Assembly (NCBI GenBank): GCA_051881455.1
Contig: JBJEPX010000041.1
Coordinates: 1-10,424, forward strand
DNA from: Fimenecus sp051881455
GTDB taxonomy: Bacteria > Bacillota > Clostridia > Oscillospirales > Acutalibacteraceae
Length of the DNA stretch: 10,424 nucleotides
Direction: 5' to 3'
Shown: piece after piece, positions 1 to 6,076 of the stretch
Numbering within the stretch: position 1 is the stretch's first letter
Layout of the letters: each line of letters starts with the position of its first letter
Made by a program: the position numbers and the translations under genes
Notes under the pieces: generated by a model
The model's database searches: none
What the model was told of the DNA's origin: nothing
The model's input: only the letters and a program-made list of their open reading frames with translations

Positions 1-41
1 TTTAGGCGAAAATATGCCGTTTTAAACCATATCGGGTTCAA
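1..41 (-). CDS. Possible start of a further operon gene, cut by the window edge
   Basis: After the cysK-like stop codon the minus strand has a purine-rich ribosome-binding-like stretch (AGGTGAGGGGAG, 42-53). It is followed by a TTG at 39-41 that opens a frame running off the window without a stop. The first residues would be (M)NPIWFKTAYFRLK, which I do not recognise; the basic and aromatic character would suit a membrane-protein N-terminus. The AGGTGA core lies 6 bases from the TTG and the gap to the upstream gene is 25 bases, like other joins in this operon. TTG starts are also used by two other genes in the window. With only 13 codons visible this is weak. The other start in the stretch (GTG at 49-51) meets a stop after nine codons. 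Confidence 0.25.
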   Translation of the reverse strand, partial: MNPIWFKTAYFRL

Positions 42-66
42 CTCCCCTCACCTTATGGTAAGAATC

Positions 67-993
67 CTACTCAAAAAGCACTGTACTGAAATAACGCTCG
101 CCTGTATCGGGCAGAATTGTTACAACGGTTTTACCCTTGCCGAGCGTTTTGGCAAGTCTTATAGCAGCGGCAACATTGGAGCCTGATGAAATTCCGCAAA
201 GAAGTCCCTCTTCACGGGCAAGTCTTCTTGAAGTTTCAAGGGCTTCTTCATCGGAAATAACGCAAATATCCTCATAAATTTCCGTATTGAGATTTTCGGG
301 AATAAGACCGTCGCCTATACCCATTTGAAGATGCGTACCGATACTTCCGCCGGAGAGAATTGCGGCGTGTTCCGGCTCTACCGCCCAAATTTTTATATCG
401 GGATACTGCCTTTTAAGCACTTCTCCTATACCCGAAAGCGTTCCGCCCGTGCCCACTCCCGAGCAAAAGCCGTGAACGGGACCTTCCACCTGTTCTAATA
501 TTTCAACTGCGGTATGATACTTGTGAACAAGTGGGTTATCGGGATTTTCAAATTGCTGGGGAATATACACATTGGGGTCTTCTTCTGCCATTTTCAGTGC
601 TGTTTCAAGACAGCCCGCAATACATTTTCCTATATCGCCGTCGTCATGGATTAGAATTACTTCCGCACCGTACTGCTGAACGAGTTTTCTTCTCTCTTCG
701 CTTACGGAATCGGGCATAATAATTTTGACTTTATATCCCCTTACCGCGCCGACAAGCGCAATACCTATACCCTGATTTCCGCTTGTCGGTTCAACGATTA
801 TTGAGTTTTTATTGATTTTGCCTTTCTTTTCCGCTTCGTTGAGCATATTGAAAGCAACTCTTGTTTTGATGCTTCCTCCGATATTCACGCCCTCGTATTT
901 TACGAGAATTTCGGCACTGTCCTCATCGACAAGTTTATTTAGTCTTATCATAGGCGTTCTGCCAATAGCATCAAGTACATTATTATAGATCAA
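67..993 (-). CDS. cysK: Cysteine synthase-like PLP enzyme (O-acetylserine sulfhydrylase family)
   Basis: A 308-residue fold-type II PLP enzyme. Classical members make cysteine from O-acetylserine and sulfide in the cytosol. Visible landmarks are the PLP lysine Lys43 in GGSIKTR, the substrate loop TSGNQG (70-75), the phosphate-binding GTGGT (181-185), the GISSGS segment holding the pyridine-nitrogen serine (267-272), and the usual C-terminal PDTGERYFST. Length is normal for CysK. Two motifs deviate: most CysK proteins have S-V-K-D-R where this has Thr44, and T-S-G-N-T where this has Gln74, in the loop that grips the substrate carboxylate. Sulfur donor or acceptor specificity may therefore differ. 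The start is TTG at 991-993, preceded by GGGGG at 1001-1005 with a 7-base spacer; no upstream ATG is available. It lies 16 bases after mtnA, so it is probably co-transcribed with the methylthio-nucleoside genes and may capture sulfide or methanethiol. Family assignment is secure; the exact reaction is not. Confidence 0.9.
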   Translation of the reverse strand: MIYNNVLDAIGRTPMIRLNKLVDEDSAEILVKYEGVNIGGSIKTRVAFNMLNEAEKKGKINKNSIIVEPTSGNQGIGIALVGAVRGYKVKIIMPDSVSEERRKLVQQYGAEVILIHDDGDIGKCIAGCLETALKMAEEDPNVYIPQQFENPDNPLVHKYHTAVEILEQVEGPVHGFCSGVGTGGTLSGIGEVLKRQYPDIKIWAVEPEHAAILSGGSIGTHLQMGIGDGLIPENLNTEIYEDICVISDEEALETSRRLAREEGLLCGISSGSNVAAAIRLAKTLGKGKTVVTILPDTGERYFSTVLFE

Positions 994-1009
994 AATTAGT
1001 CCCCCTGAA

Positions 1010-2050
1010 TTATTCGGTTATATATTTTTTAATTTCCGACGGCTTTATTACGCCTTTTTCCGTAATAAAGGCTGTAATAAGCGACGCGTCGGTTACATCA
1101 AATGCAACATTTATGGTTTTGATACTTTCGGGTGCCATCTTTTCTTTATACCACAAGTCGGTTATTTCCTCACCGTTTCGCTCTTCTATGGTGATTTCAG
1201 AACCGCTTTTTAAGGAAAAATCAAAGGTAGAAAACGGCATACAAACATAAAAGGGAATACCGTAATATTTTGCGAGAATTGAAACCCCGCTTGTACCGAT
1301 TTTATTCGCCGTATCGCCGTTTAAAGCGACACGGTCACAGCCCACAAGGACTGCGTCCACAAGTCCGTTTTTCATAACATATGACGCCATATTGTCACAT
1401 ATTACAGTTGTATCTATACCTGCGTCATTGAGCTCAAAGGCGGTAAGCCTTGCTCCCTGCAAAAGAGGTCTTGTTTCATCGGCATACACTTTTATGCCCT
1501 TTCCCTGCTCCTTTAACACATACAAAGGAGCCAATGCAGTGCCGTATTTTACGGCGGCAAGTCTGCCTGCATTGCAATGAGTTAAAAATCCGCCGCAATC
1601 CTTTAAAAGCTCTGCGCCGTATTCGCCGATTTTTCGGCAGACGGATATATCATCGTCAATGATTTTCAAAGCAAGGGCAGTTAGGCTTTCTTTAAAATTA
1701 TCCTTATTGCACCGCTTTGCGCAATCTGTCATTCTGTCTGCCGCCCATTTTAGGTTTACTGCTGTGGGACGGCATTTAATCAGTTCATCGGCATACTGTG
1801 AAAGTTCCGAAAAAAGTTCTTCATATGTATGGGCAGTACTTTTATTCATAAGTACGGCAAGGGAAATTGCCGTAAACACGCCGATTGCAGGCGCTCCCCT
1901 CACCTTTAAAAGCTTTATTGCATCAAAAATCTCGCTAAAATCGTCGGTCGAGATTTCTTTATACTCATTGGGCAAAAGGGTTTGGTCAATGAAAACGGCT
2001 TTGTTATTTACCGTATCAAAGCCTACCGTTGCTCCGTTCAGAAAATACAT
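1010..2050 (-). CDS. mtnA: S-methyl-5-thioribose-1-phosphate isomerase
   Basis: Converts 5-methylthioribose-1-phosphate to 5-methylthioribulose-1-phosphate in methionine salvage. The 346-residue length and the whole pattern fit the MtnA branch of the eIF2B-alpha-like superfamily. The N-terminal RGAPAIG is at 51-57. The catalytic cysteine is Cys159 in THCNAG, corresponding to Cys160 of Bacillus MtnA. DETRPLLQGARLTAFEL follows from 191, and GCDR holds catalytic Asp239 before NGDTANKIGT. Its ATG overlaps the stop codon of the upstream phosphorylase by one base (TAATG), a strong sign of translational coupling; an AGGTGA ribosome binding site is at 2057-2062. Because the upstream gene yields a sugar-1-phosphate, the product can act directly without methylthioribose kinase. 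MtnA-type isomerases can also take 5-deoxyribose-1-phosphate, so a part in 5'-deoxyadenosine salvage is possible. The next step (dehydratase or aldolase) is not in the window. Confidence 0.95.
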   Translation of the reverse strand: MYFLNGATVGFDTVNNKAVFIDQTLLPNEYKEISTDDFSEIFDAIKLLKVRGAPAIGVFTAISLAVLMNKSTAHTYEELFSELSQYADELIKCRPTAVNLKWAADRMTDCAKRCNKDNFKESLTALALKIIDDDISVCRKIGEYGAELLKDCGGFLTHCNAGRLAAVKYGTALAPLYVLKEQGKGIKVYADETRPLLQGARLTAFELNDAGIDTTVICDNMASYVMKNGLVDAVLVGCDRVALNGDTANKIGTSGVSILAKYYGIPFYVCMPFSTFDFSLKSGSEITIEERNGEEITDLWYKEKMAPESIKTINVAFDVTDASLITAFITEKGVIKPSEIKKYITE

Positions 2051-2853
2051 TATAATTCACCTGTAATTTTAATTATAAGGTTTTGCATTTCTGCTGACTT
2101 TTGCTTGCCGATAAGGAGCACTTCCTCCTCGGTAAGCCGTTCGCCCGAAAGCCCTGCCGCTTTATTTGAAACGAGAGAGAAGCCTAAAACCTGCATACCG
2201 CAATGGTTAGCGGCAATAACCTCCTGCACCGTGGACATTCCCACAGTATCGGCACCCATAACGCGGAAAGCACGGATTTCTGCGGGAGTTTCATACGACG
2301 GTCCTGTGCAGCCGATATAAACGCCCTTTTGCAATTTCATTTCCAATTCATCGGCGCATTTTAACGCAATTTTGCCCAAATCGGGTGAATATGCGAAGGA
2401 CATATCGGGGAAACGCACTCCGAATTTATCGTCATTTTTGCCCATAAGGCAATTTCTGCCCGTAAAATTGATGTGGTCGGTAATGAGCATTATATCCCCC
2501 ACATCAAAGCTTTCGTTAATTCCACCTGCCGCATTTGTGACAATGAGTGTTTTAACACCCATAAGCCGCATAACACGGATAGGCATAACTACGCTTTCAA
2601 CGGGATAGCCCTCATAAAGGTGAACTCTGCCCTGCATACACATTACATTTTTACCGGCAAGGGTACCGAAAACGAATCTGCCCACATGCCCGGGAGCAGT
2701 TGACACAGGAAAACCGGGGATATCGCAATAGTTTACATACTGCGGATTTTCAATTTTTTCACCCAAAGAGCCTAATCCGCTGCCGAGGATTATACCTATC
2801 TTATATTCTCCGCTGATTTTTGATTTTATATATTCATCCGCTTTTTCAACCAT
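2050..2853 (-). CDS. Purine nucleoside phosphorylase, probably 5'-methylthioinosine phosphorylase
   Basis: Phosphorolytic cleavage of a purine nucleoside to free base and sugar-1-phosphate; the 267-residue protein belongs to the trimeric PNP/MTAP family. Motifs in order: GSGLGSLG (24-31), PGHVGRF (54-60), QGRVHLYEGYP (74-84), VTNAAGG (105-111), GPSYETPAEIR (184-194), VGMSTVQEVIAA (204-215) and SNKAAG (229-234). Glu188 and Asn230 match human PNP Glu201 and Asn243, which read the 6-oxo base, so inosine-type rather than adenosine-type substrates are expected. By eye, the position of human His257, which contacts the ribose 5'-hydroxyl, is Glu242 in TEEEVLLIGKQ, hinting at a 5'-modified sugar. The gene overlaps the upstream deaminase by 8 bases and mtnA downstream by one base, placing it between MTA deamination and MtnA. 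Its ribosome binding site GGGAGG is at 2863-2868. Known names would be punA or pnp; a general inosine/guanosine phosphorylase is the alternative. Confidence 0.9.
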   Translation of the reverse strand: MVEKADEYIKSKISGEYKIGIILGSGLGSLGEKIENPQYVNYCDIPGFPVSTAPGHVGRFVFGTLAGKNVMCMQGRVHLYEGYPVESVVMPIRVMRLMGVKTLIVTNAAGGINESFDVGDIMLITDHINFTGRNCLMGKNDDKFGVRFPDMSFAYSPDLGKIALKCADELEMKLQKGVYIGCTGPSYETPAEIRAFRVMGADTVGMSTVQEVIAANHCGMQVLGFSLVSNKAAGLSGERLTEEEVLLIGKQKSAEMQNLIIKITGEL

Positions 2854-4144
2854 TACCTTTTACCTCCCTTTCAACTTGACGGACAAGGTGGCTTACCTCA
2901 TAACCGATTTTTTCAACATCAACAGTCATAAATTCGCCGTTTTTATAAAGCACATTGCCGTCAACCATTGTCAATACCACATTACTTTTATCCGCCGAAT
3001 AAACAATATTATTAAGCACATCGAAATCGGGGTACATATTTGGTTTATCAAGGTCAATTACAACCAAATCTGCCTTAAAGCCCTCTTTTATCACGCCGCA
3101 GTCTGTTCTGCCCTGCGCTTTATAGCCGTTTATTGTTGCCATTTTAAACACATCCCGGGGCGTTACAATATCCGCACGGTTACAAATTCCCTTAGGCAAA
3201 ATTGCGGCCAGATACATTTCACGCATAATATCAAGTCCGTTGTTACTTGCGGCGGAATCTGTACCTATGCCTATATTTATACCCTTTTGCAGTAATTCAT
3301 AAGTATTGCACATTCCGCTGCCCAATTTCAGGTTACTTGCAGGGCAATGGGCTACCGTTGCGCCCTTTTCGGCGAACAAATCAATATCGCTGTCCTCAAC
3401 CCAAACACAATGGGCAAAAATTGCAGGAGAATCCATTATTCCTGCGTCATAGAAAAGCCTTGCGGGGGTCTTTCCGTATTTTTCCTTGCACGCTTCGTGT
3501 TCTGCTTTTGTTTCGGACAAATGGATATGGTTTATCTGCCCCCTGCCCCTTGTATATTCGCCGAACTGCTCTATTATTGACAGCATATTTGTATATTCGG
3601 CGTGGAGACTCATATCAATTTTTATTCTGCCATTTTCAGTATTGTGATATTTTTCCGTTAGATACACGCCTTCACAAAAACGGTCGTTTTTAAAGATATC
3701 CTCGTCTGCAAAAGAAACGATTGAACGGCCGAAATTCGTTTTTGCGCCGCTTTCAATAACGGCTTTCATTACGCCGTCACCGAAAAAGTACATATCGGTA
3801 AAAGATGTTGTTCCCGATGAGAGCATCTCGGCTATTGAGAGCATAGTGCCGTAATATGCACGCTCACAGTTAAGCTTATCCTCAAAAGGGAACACTCTGT
3901 CATTGAGCCAGCGGTCCAGAGATAAATTTTCCGCATAGCCCCGAAGAAGCGTCATTGGAGAATGGGTGTGGAGGTTAACAAAACCGGGGGAAAGAAGTTT
4001 TTTTCTGCCGTCATACTCCTCGCCGTAATCCTTTTGCGGTTTTTCACTGCCGATGTACTCAATCTTACCGTCAGAAACGCCCACATACATATTATTTTTA
4101 ATATTAAAGTTTTCGTCGATTATTGCTATATCTTTAAAAAGCAT
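2846..4144 (-). CDS. mtaD: 5'-Methylthioadenosine/S-adenosylhomocysteine deaminase (amidohydrolase)
   Basis: Hydrolytic deaminase turning 5'-methylthioadenosine into 5'-methylthioinosine. Family members also take S-adenosylhomocysteine, 5'-deoxyadenosine or adenosine. The 432-residue protein has the full metal site of the amidohydrolase superfamily: His59 and His61 (NLHTHS), His208 in HIHLSE with catalytic Glu211, His245 in FAHCVWV, and Asp296 in IGTDSAASN. VAHCPASNLKLGSG (264-277) is the typical deaminase segment. PMTLLRGYAENLSLDRWL after the HxH motif, Glu88, Arg140 and His181 closely follow the pattern of Thermotoga TM0936, a characterised MTA/SAH deaminase. A C-terminal beta segment (355-405) completes the composite domain. 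The ATG at 4142-4144 has GGAGG (4150-4154) five bases upstream. It is the first gene of the salvage block and overlaps the phosphorylase by 8 bases. No S-box or other riboswitch is visible upstream; only a terminator separates it from the cyclophilin gene. Confidence 0.93.
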   Translation of the reverse strand: MLFKDIAIIDENFNIKNNMYVGVSDGKIEYIGSEKPQKDYGEEYDGRKKLLSPGFVNLHTHSPMTLLRGYAENLSLDRWLNDRVFPFEDKLNCERAYYGTMLSIAEMLSSGTTSFTDMYFFGDGVMKAVIESGAKTNFGRSIVSFADEDIFKNDRFCEGVYLTEKYHNTENGRIKIDMSLHAEYTNMLSIIEQFGEYTRGRGQINHIHLSETKAEHEACKEKYGKTPARLFYDAGIMDSPAIFAHCVWVEDSDIDLFAEKGATVAHCPASNLKLGSGMCNTYELLQKGINIGIGTDSAASNNGLDIMREMYLAAILPKGICNRADIVTPRDVFKMATINGYKAQGRTDCGVIKEGFKADLVVIDLDKPNMYPDFDVLNNIVYSADKSNVVLTMVDGNVLYKNGEFMTVDVEKIGYEVSHLVRQVEREVKGNG

Positions 4145-4149
4145 ATTTA

Positions 4150-4169
4150 CCTCCGAAAAAAGGCGGAAA
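4150..4169 (-). promoter_or_regulatory. Alternative hairpin that could hide the mtaD ribosome binding site
   Basis: On the minus strand TTTCCG (4164-4169) can pair with CGGAGG (4150-4155), the mtaD Shine-Dalgarno region, across an 8-base loop (four Watson-Crick and two G-U pairs). TTTCCG overlaps the 3' arm of the terminator stem, so the terminator and this hairpin exclude each other. The pairing is seen directly; any regulatory effect is inference, and it could be a by-product of the compact spacing. Confidence 0.22.
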
Positions 4170-4177
4170 GCTCCGCC
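4156..4177 (-). terminator. Rho-independent terminator after the cyclophilin gene
   Basis: Read on the minus strand, GGCGGA (4172-4177), the 4-base loop GCTT, TCCGCC (4162-4167) and then six T (4156-4161, the first T on the flank of the stem). This is a perfect 6-bp GC-rich stem with a U-tract, beginning six bases after the cyclophilin stop codon. It closes the transporter/cyclase/cyclophilin transcript. The U-tract ends one base before the GGAGG of mtaD, leaving no room for a separate promoter between them. Confidence 0.87.
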
Positions 4178-4180
4178 CTT

Positions 4181-4209
4181 ATTTTACTCTATTACTATTG
4201 TTTCGATAA
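4181..4209 (-). promoter_or_regulatory. Weak candidate promoter for the mtaD operon
   Basis: A promoter for the salvage operon must lie within or before the cyclophilin 3' end if the terminator works. The best match I see is TAAAAT (4181-4186), overlapping the cyclophilin stop codon, with TTATCG (4204-4209) 17 bases upstream. The -10 matches consensus at five of six bases but the -35 is poor. Transcription would start inside the terminator stem and so bypass it. This is only a candidate. Confidence 0.18.
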
Positions 4210-4777
4210 CGACATCTTCCTTGGGTTTATTTGAGAAATAATCGGCGGGAACCTTGGCGATTGCATCCACAACCTCCATTCCCTCATACACCTGACCGAA
4301 AACGGTATGGCGGAAATCAAGCCACGGAGTACCGCCCACCTCTTCATATGCCTTTATGCATTCCGTGGGGAAAGCTCTTTCGTCAGCCGCCTGCATTTGC
4401 TCAATCATATCCTCGGGAACCTCGGGAGCCTGAACAATGAAGAACTGACTTCCGTTTGTATTGGGACCTGCATTTGCCATTGACAAAGCGCCGCGAAGAT
4501 TATGAAGTTCGCCTGTGAACTCGTCCTCAAAAGGCTTGCCCCATATGCTCTCGCCGCCCGTACCCGTGCCCAGAGGGTCGCCGCCCTGAATCATAAAGTT
4601 ATCAATTACACGGTGAAAAATCAAGCCGTTATAATATCCGTTTTTTGCGTGAGTTGTAAAATTTTCTACCGCCTTGGGAGCGTGCTCGGGGAAAAGACGA
4701 AGTTTGATTTCTCCCATATTTGTTTTAATTGTTGCTTTTAATTCGCCGTCTTTCGGCGCAGATAACTGATGAAACAT
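4184..4777 (-). CDS. Cyclophilin-type peptidyl-prolyl cis-trans isomerase
   Basis: Catalyses cis-trans isomerisation of peptide bonds before proline, as a cytosolic folding helper; there is no signal peptide. The 197-residue protein keeps every classical active-site residue by comparison with human cyclophilin A: Arg56 in FHRV, Phe61 and Gln64 in FMIQGG, Ala101-Asn102 in MANAG, Gln111 and Phe113 in SQFFI, Trp152-Leu153 in WLD, and His157. About 30 acidic and charged residues (119-149) are inserted between the SQFFI strand and the Trp segment, compared with the compact cyclophilin A; similar insertions occur in other bacterial cyclophilins. The ATG at 4775-4777 has AAGGAG (4785-4790) seven bases upstream, and the gene starts 15 bases after the cyclase stop. 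Its link to the transporter and cyclase is probably only co-transcription. ppiB-like names are used for such proteins. Confidence 0.96.
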   Translation of the reverse strand: MFHQLSAPKDGELKATIKTNMGEIKLRLFPEHAPKAVENFTTHAKNGYYNGLIFHRVIDNFMIQGGDPLGTGTGGESIWGKPFEDEFTGELHNLRGALSMANAGPNTNGSQFFIVQAPEVPEDMIEQMQAADERAFPTECIKAYEEVGGTPWLDFRHTVFGQVYEGMEVVDAIAKVPADYFSNKPKEDVVIETIVIE

Positions 4778-4792
4778 ATTTTTACTCCTTTA

Positions 4793-6037
4793 TTACGGCA
4801 GAGAAATTGTAATTCTGTTTTTGCCGCTGTTTTTAGATTCATACATGGCTTTATCGGCCTCAACAAGGAAATGTTCAATATCCCGCTCACTTTCGGCTTT
4901 TTGAATATGCAAACCGATACTTGCCGTAAGCATGGTATTGAGCCCTTCGATTTTTATATTTGATATATCTTTGAGTACCGTATTCGCAAGTTTAACCGCC
5001 TCAGGCTTTTCAATGGCACGGCACCAAACAACGAACTCCTCGCCGCCCATTCTGAAAACATCACAGTTTTCCATATCCTTCGTTGCGGCTTTGAGCACCT
5101 CCGCTGTTTTAACAAGGCATTTGTCACCCATAGCGTGCCCGAGAGTATCGTTAATATTTTTAAAATTATCCAAATCCAGCATCATTATCGCACAGGGCTT
5201 GTCACTTTCAAAAATTTTCTTTGACGGATCGGCAATTGTTTCATCCCAATACCAGCGATTGTAAAGTCCTGTCAGGCGGTCGCTGATATACGCATTTTCA
5301 AGCTGTTTATTCAGATTTTCAAGCTCTGTTTTCTTCTCCTGAAGCTCTTTTACAAAAATTCCAAGCTGTTCGTTCTGACAAATAATTATTTTTTTATTGT
5401 ATATAGCTTTGCATCTGTTCTGATACCTTGTATAGGAAACAAGGCAGGAAATCAAAGAAAGAACGATTATACCGATTGAAACATCATAATTGAGTTGCTC
5501 GAAGCTGCTGAACAAGCTTTTTACGCTGAAAAGCACCATACTCGAAATAACATATGCTGTTGAATAAACCGGATTAAGATATAACGCCTGTGTAACCACG
5601 GTAATCGTTGCCGCGTAAACTATGATTATCATTTGAGCGTTTCCGCTTATATCCGCCAAAGCCGACACCCAAAGCATATACAAGGCAGCCATAACATAAA
5701 GCGTTGTCAAAATCTTTTTACTGTTTTTCTTAATATCCTTTGCCAAAATTCTTAAAACAAAATAGAACACGGCGGACATTAAAAACAAAACGGCATATAC
5801 AATCATAAGCAGGGAAGATGCTTCCTCGCCGCCGAAGCTTATACCTATATAGCCTGCCACAATCAAAACAATCGCAAGAAAACACGCAAGGGGCAAAAGT
5901 GACAATGCACTGCCGATATTTTTGGTTGCAAACTCTTCACGAAATACATCCTGAATATCCTCTTCTTTCCACAGTTTGCGCTCTGCTTTGCCCACATCAA
6001 ACGCAAGAAAAGCTTTAAGTTCATCAATATATCTCAA
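4793..6037 (-). CDS. Membrane diguanylate cyclase with six-helix N-terminal region
   Basis: Makes cyclic di-GMP from two GTP. The first 40 residues are soluble. Six hydrophobic segments follow (about 42-68, 74-98, 109-129, 134-154, 158-177 and 185-203), then a short coiled linker (about 222-250) and a GGDEF domain (about 250-414). The active site is GGEEF at 331-335. MLDLDNFKNINDTLGH (286-301) carries the metal- and base-binding residues. The allosteric inhibitory I-site (RxxD ending five residues before the GGEEF) is missing: that place reads MENC (322-325), so product inhibition by that site is not expected. No EAL or HD-GYP domain is present. The membrane part is not a sensor family I can name. 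The only usable start is TTG (6035-6037), with G8-A-G five bases upstream and no ATG or GTG between the upstream stop and this codon. It lies 39 bases after the permease, within the transporter operon. Confidence 0.93.
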   Translation of the reverse strand: MRYIDELKAFLAFDVGKAERKLWKEEDIQDVFREEFATKNIGSALSLLPLACFLAIVLIVAGYIGISFGGEEASSLLMIVYAVLFLMSAVFYFVLRILAKDIKKNSKKILTTLYVMAALYMLWVSALADISGNAQMIIIVYAATITVVTQALYLNPVYSTAYVISSMVLFSVKSLFSSFEQLNYDVSIGIIVLSLISCLVSYTRYQNRCKAIYNKKIIICQNEQLGIFVKELQEKKTELENLNKQLENAYISDRLTGLYNRWYWDETIADPSKKIFESDKPCAIMMLDLDNFKNINDTLGHAMGDKCLVKTAEVLKAATKDMENCDVFRMGGEEFVVWCRAIEKPEAVKLANTVLKDISNIKIEGLNTMLTASIGLHIQKAESERDIEHFLVEADKAMYESKNSGKNRITISLP

Positions 6038-6042
6038 TGCGG

Positions 6043-6052
6043 CTCCCCCCCC
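6043..6052 (-). promoter_or_regulatory. Unusual ribosome binding site with a run of eight G
   Basis: Immediately upstream of the TTG start of the diguanylate cyclase, the minus strand reads AAA, eight G, then AG, CCGCA and TTG. The GGGGAG part is a good anti-Shine-Dalgarno match at five bases from the start. A homopolymer of eight G in an otherwise AT-rich gap is rare and prone to slippage, which would alter the strength or spacing of the site. It could also be a sequencing error. Confidence 0.65.
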
Positions 6053-6076
6053 TTTATCACAATCTGATATTTTTAA

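Noticed and set aside
31..50. GGGTTCAACTCCC-like stretch resembling a tRNA T-arm on the plus strand
   Set aside because: Only three stem pairs form, and no anticodon arm or acceptor stem can be built from the bases inside the window.
1659..2066. Long open frame on the plus strand opposite mtnA
   Set aside because: It is the antisense of a well-conserved gene, has no family motifs and no good ribosome binding site; similar antisense frames at 2876-3295, 3247-3693 and 7001-7474 were rejected for the same reason.
2050..2853. Assignment as MTA phosphorylase (MtnP) or nucleosidase (MtnN)
   Set aside because: The base-reading residues are Glu188 and Asn230 as in 6-oxopurine PNP, without the Asp pair that reads adenine in MTAP, and the fold motifs are not those of MtnN.
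4145..4183. SAM-sensing riboswitch ahead of the salvage operon
   Set aside because: The gap is only 39 bases and is taken up by a simple terminator and a ribosome binding site; no multi-helix aptamer fits.
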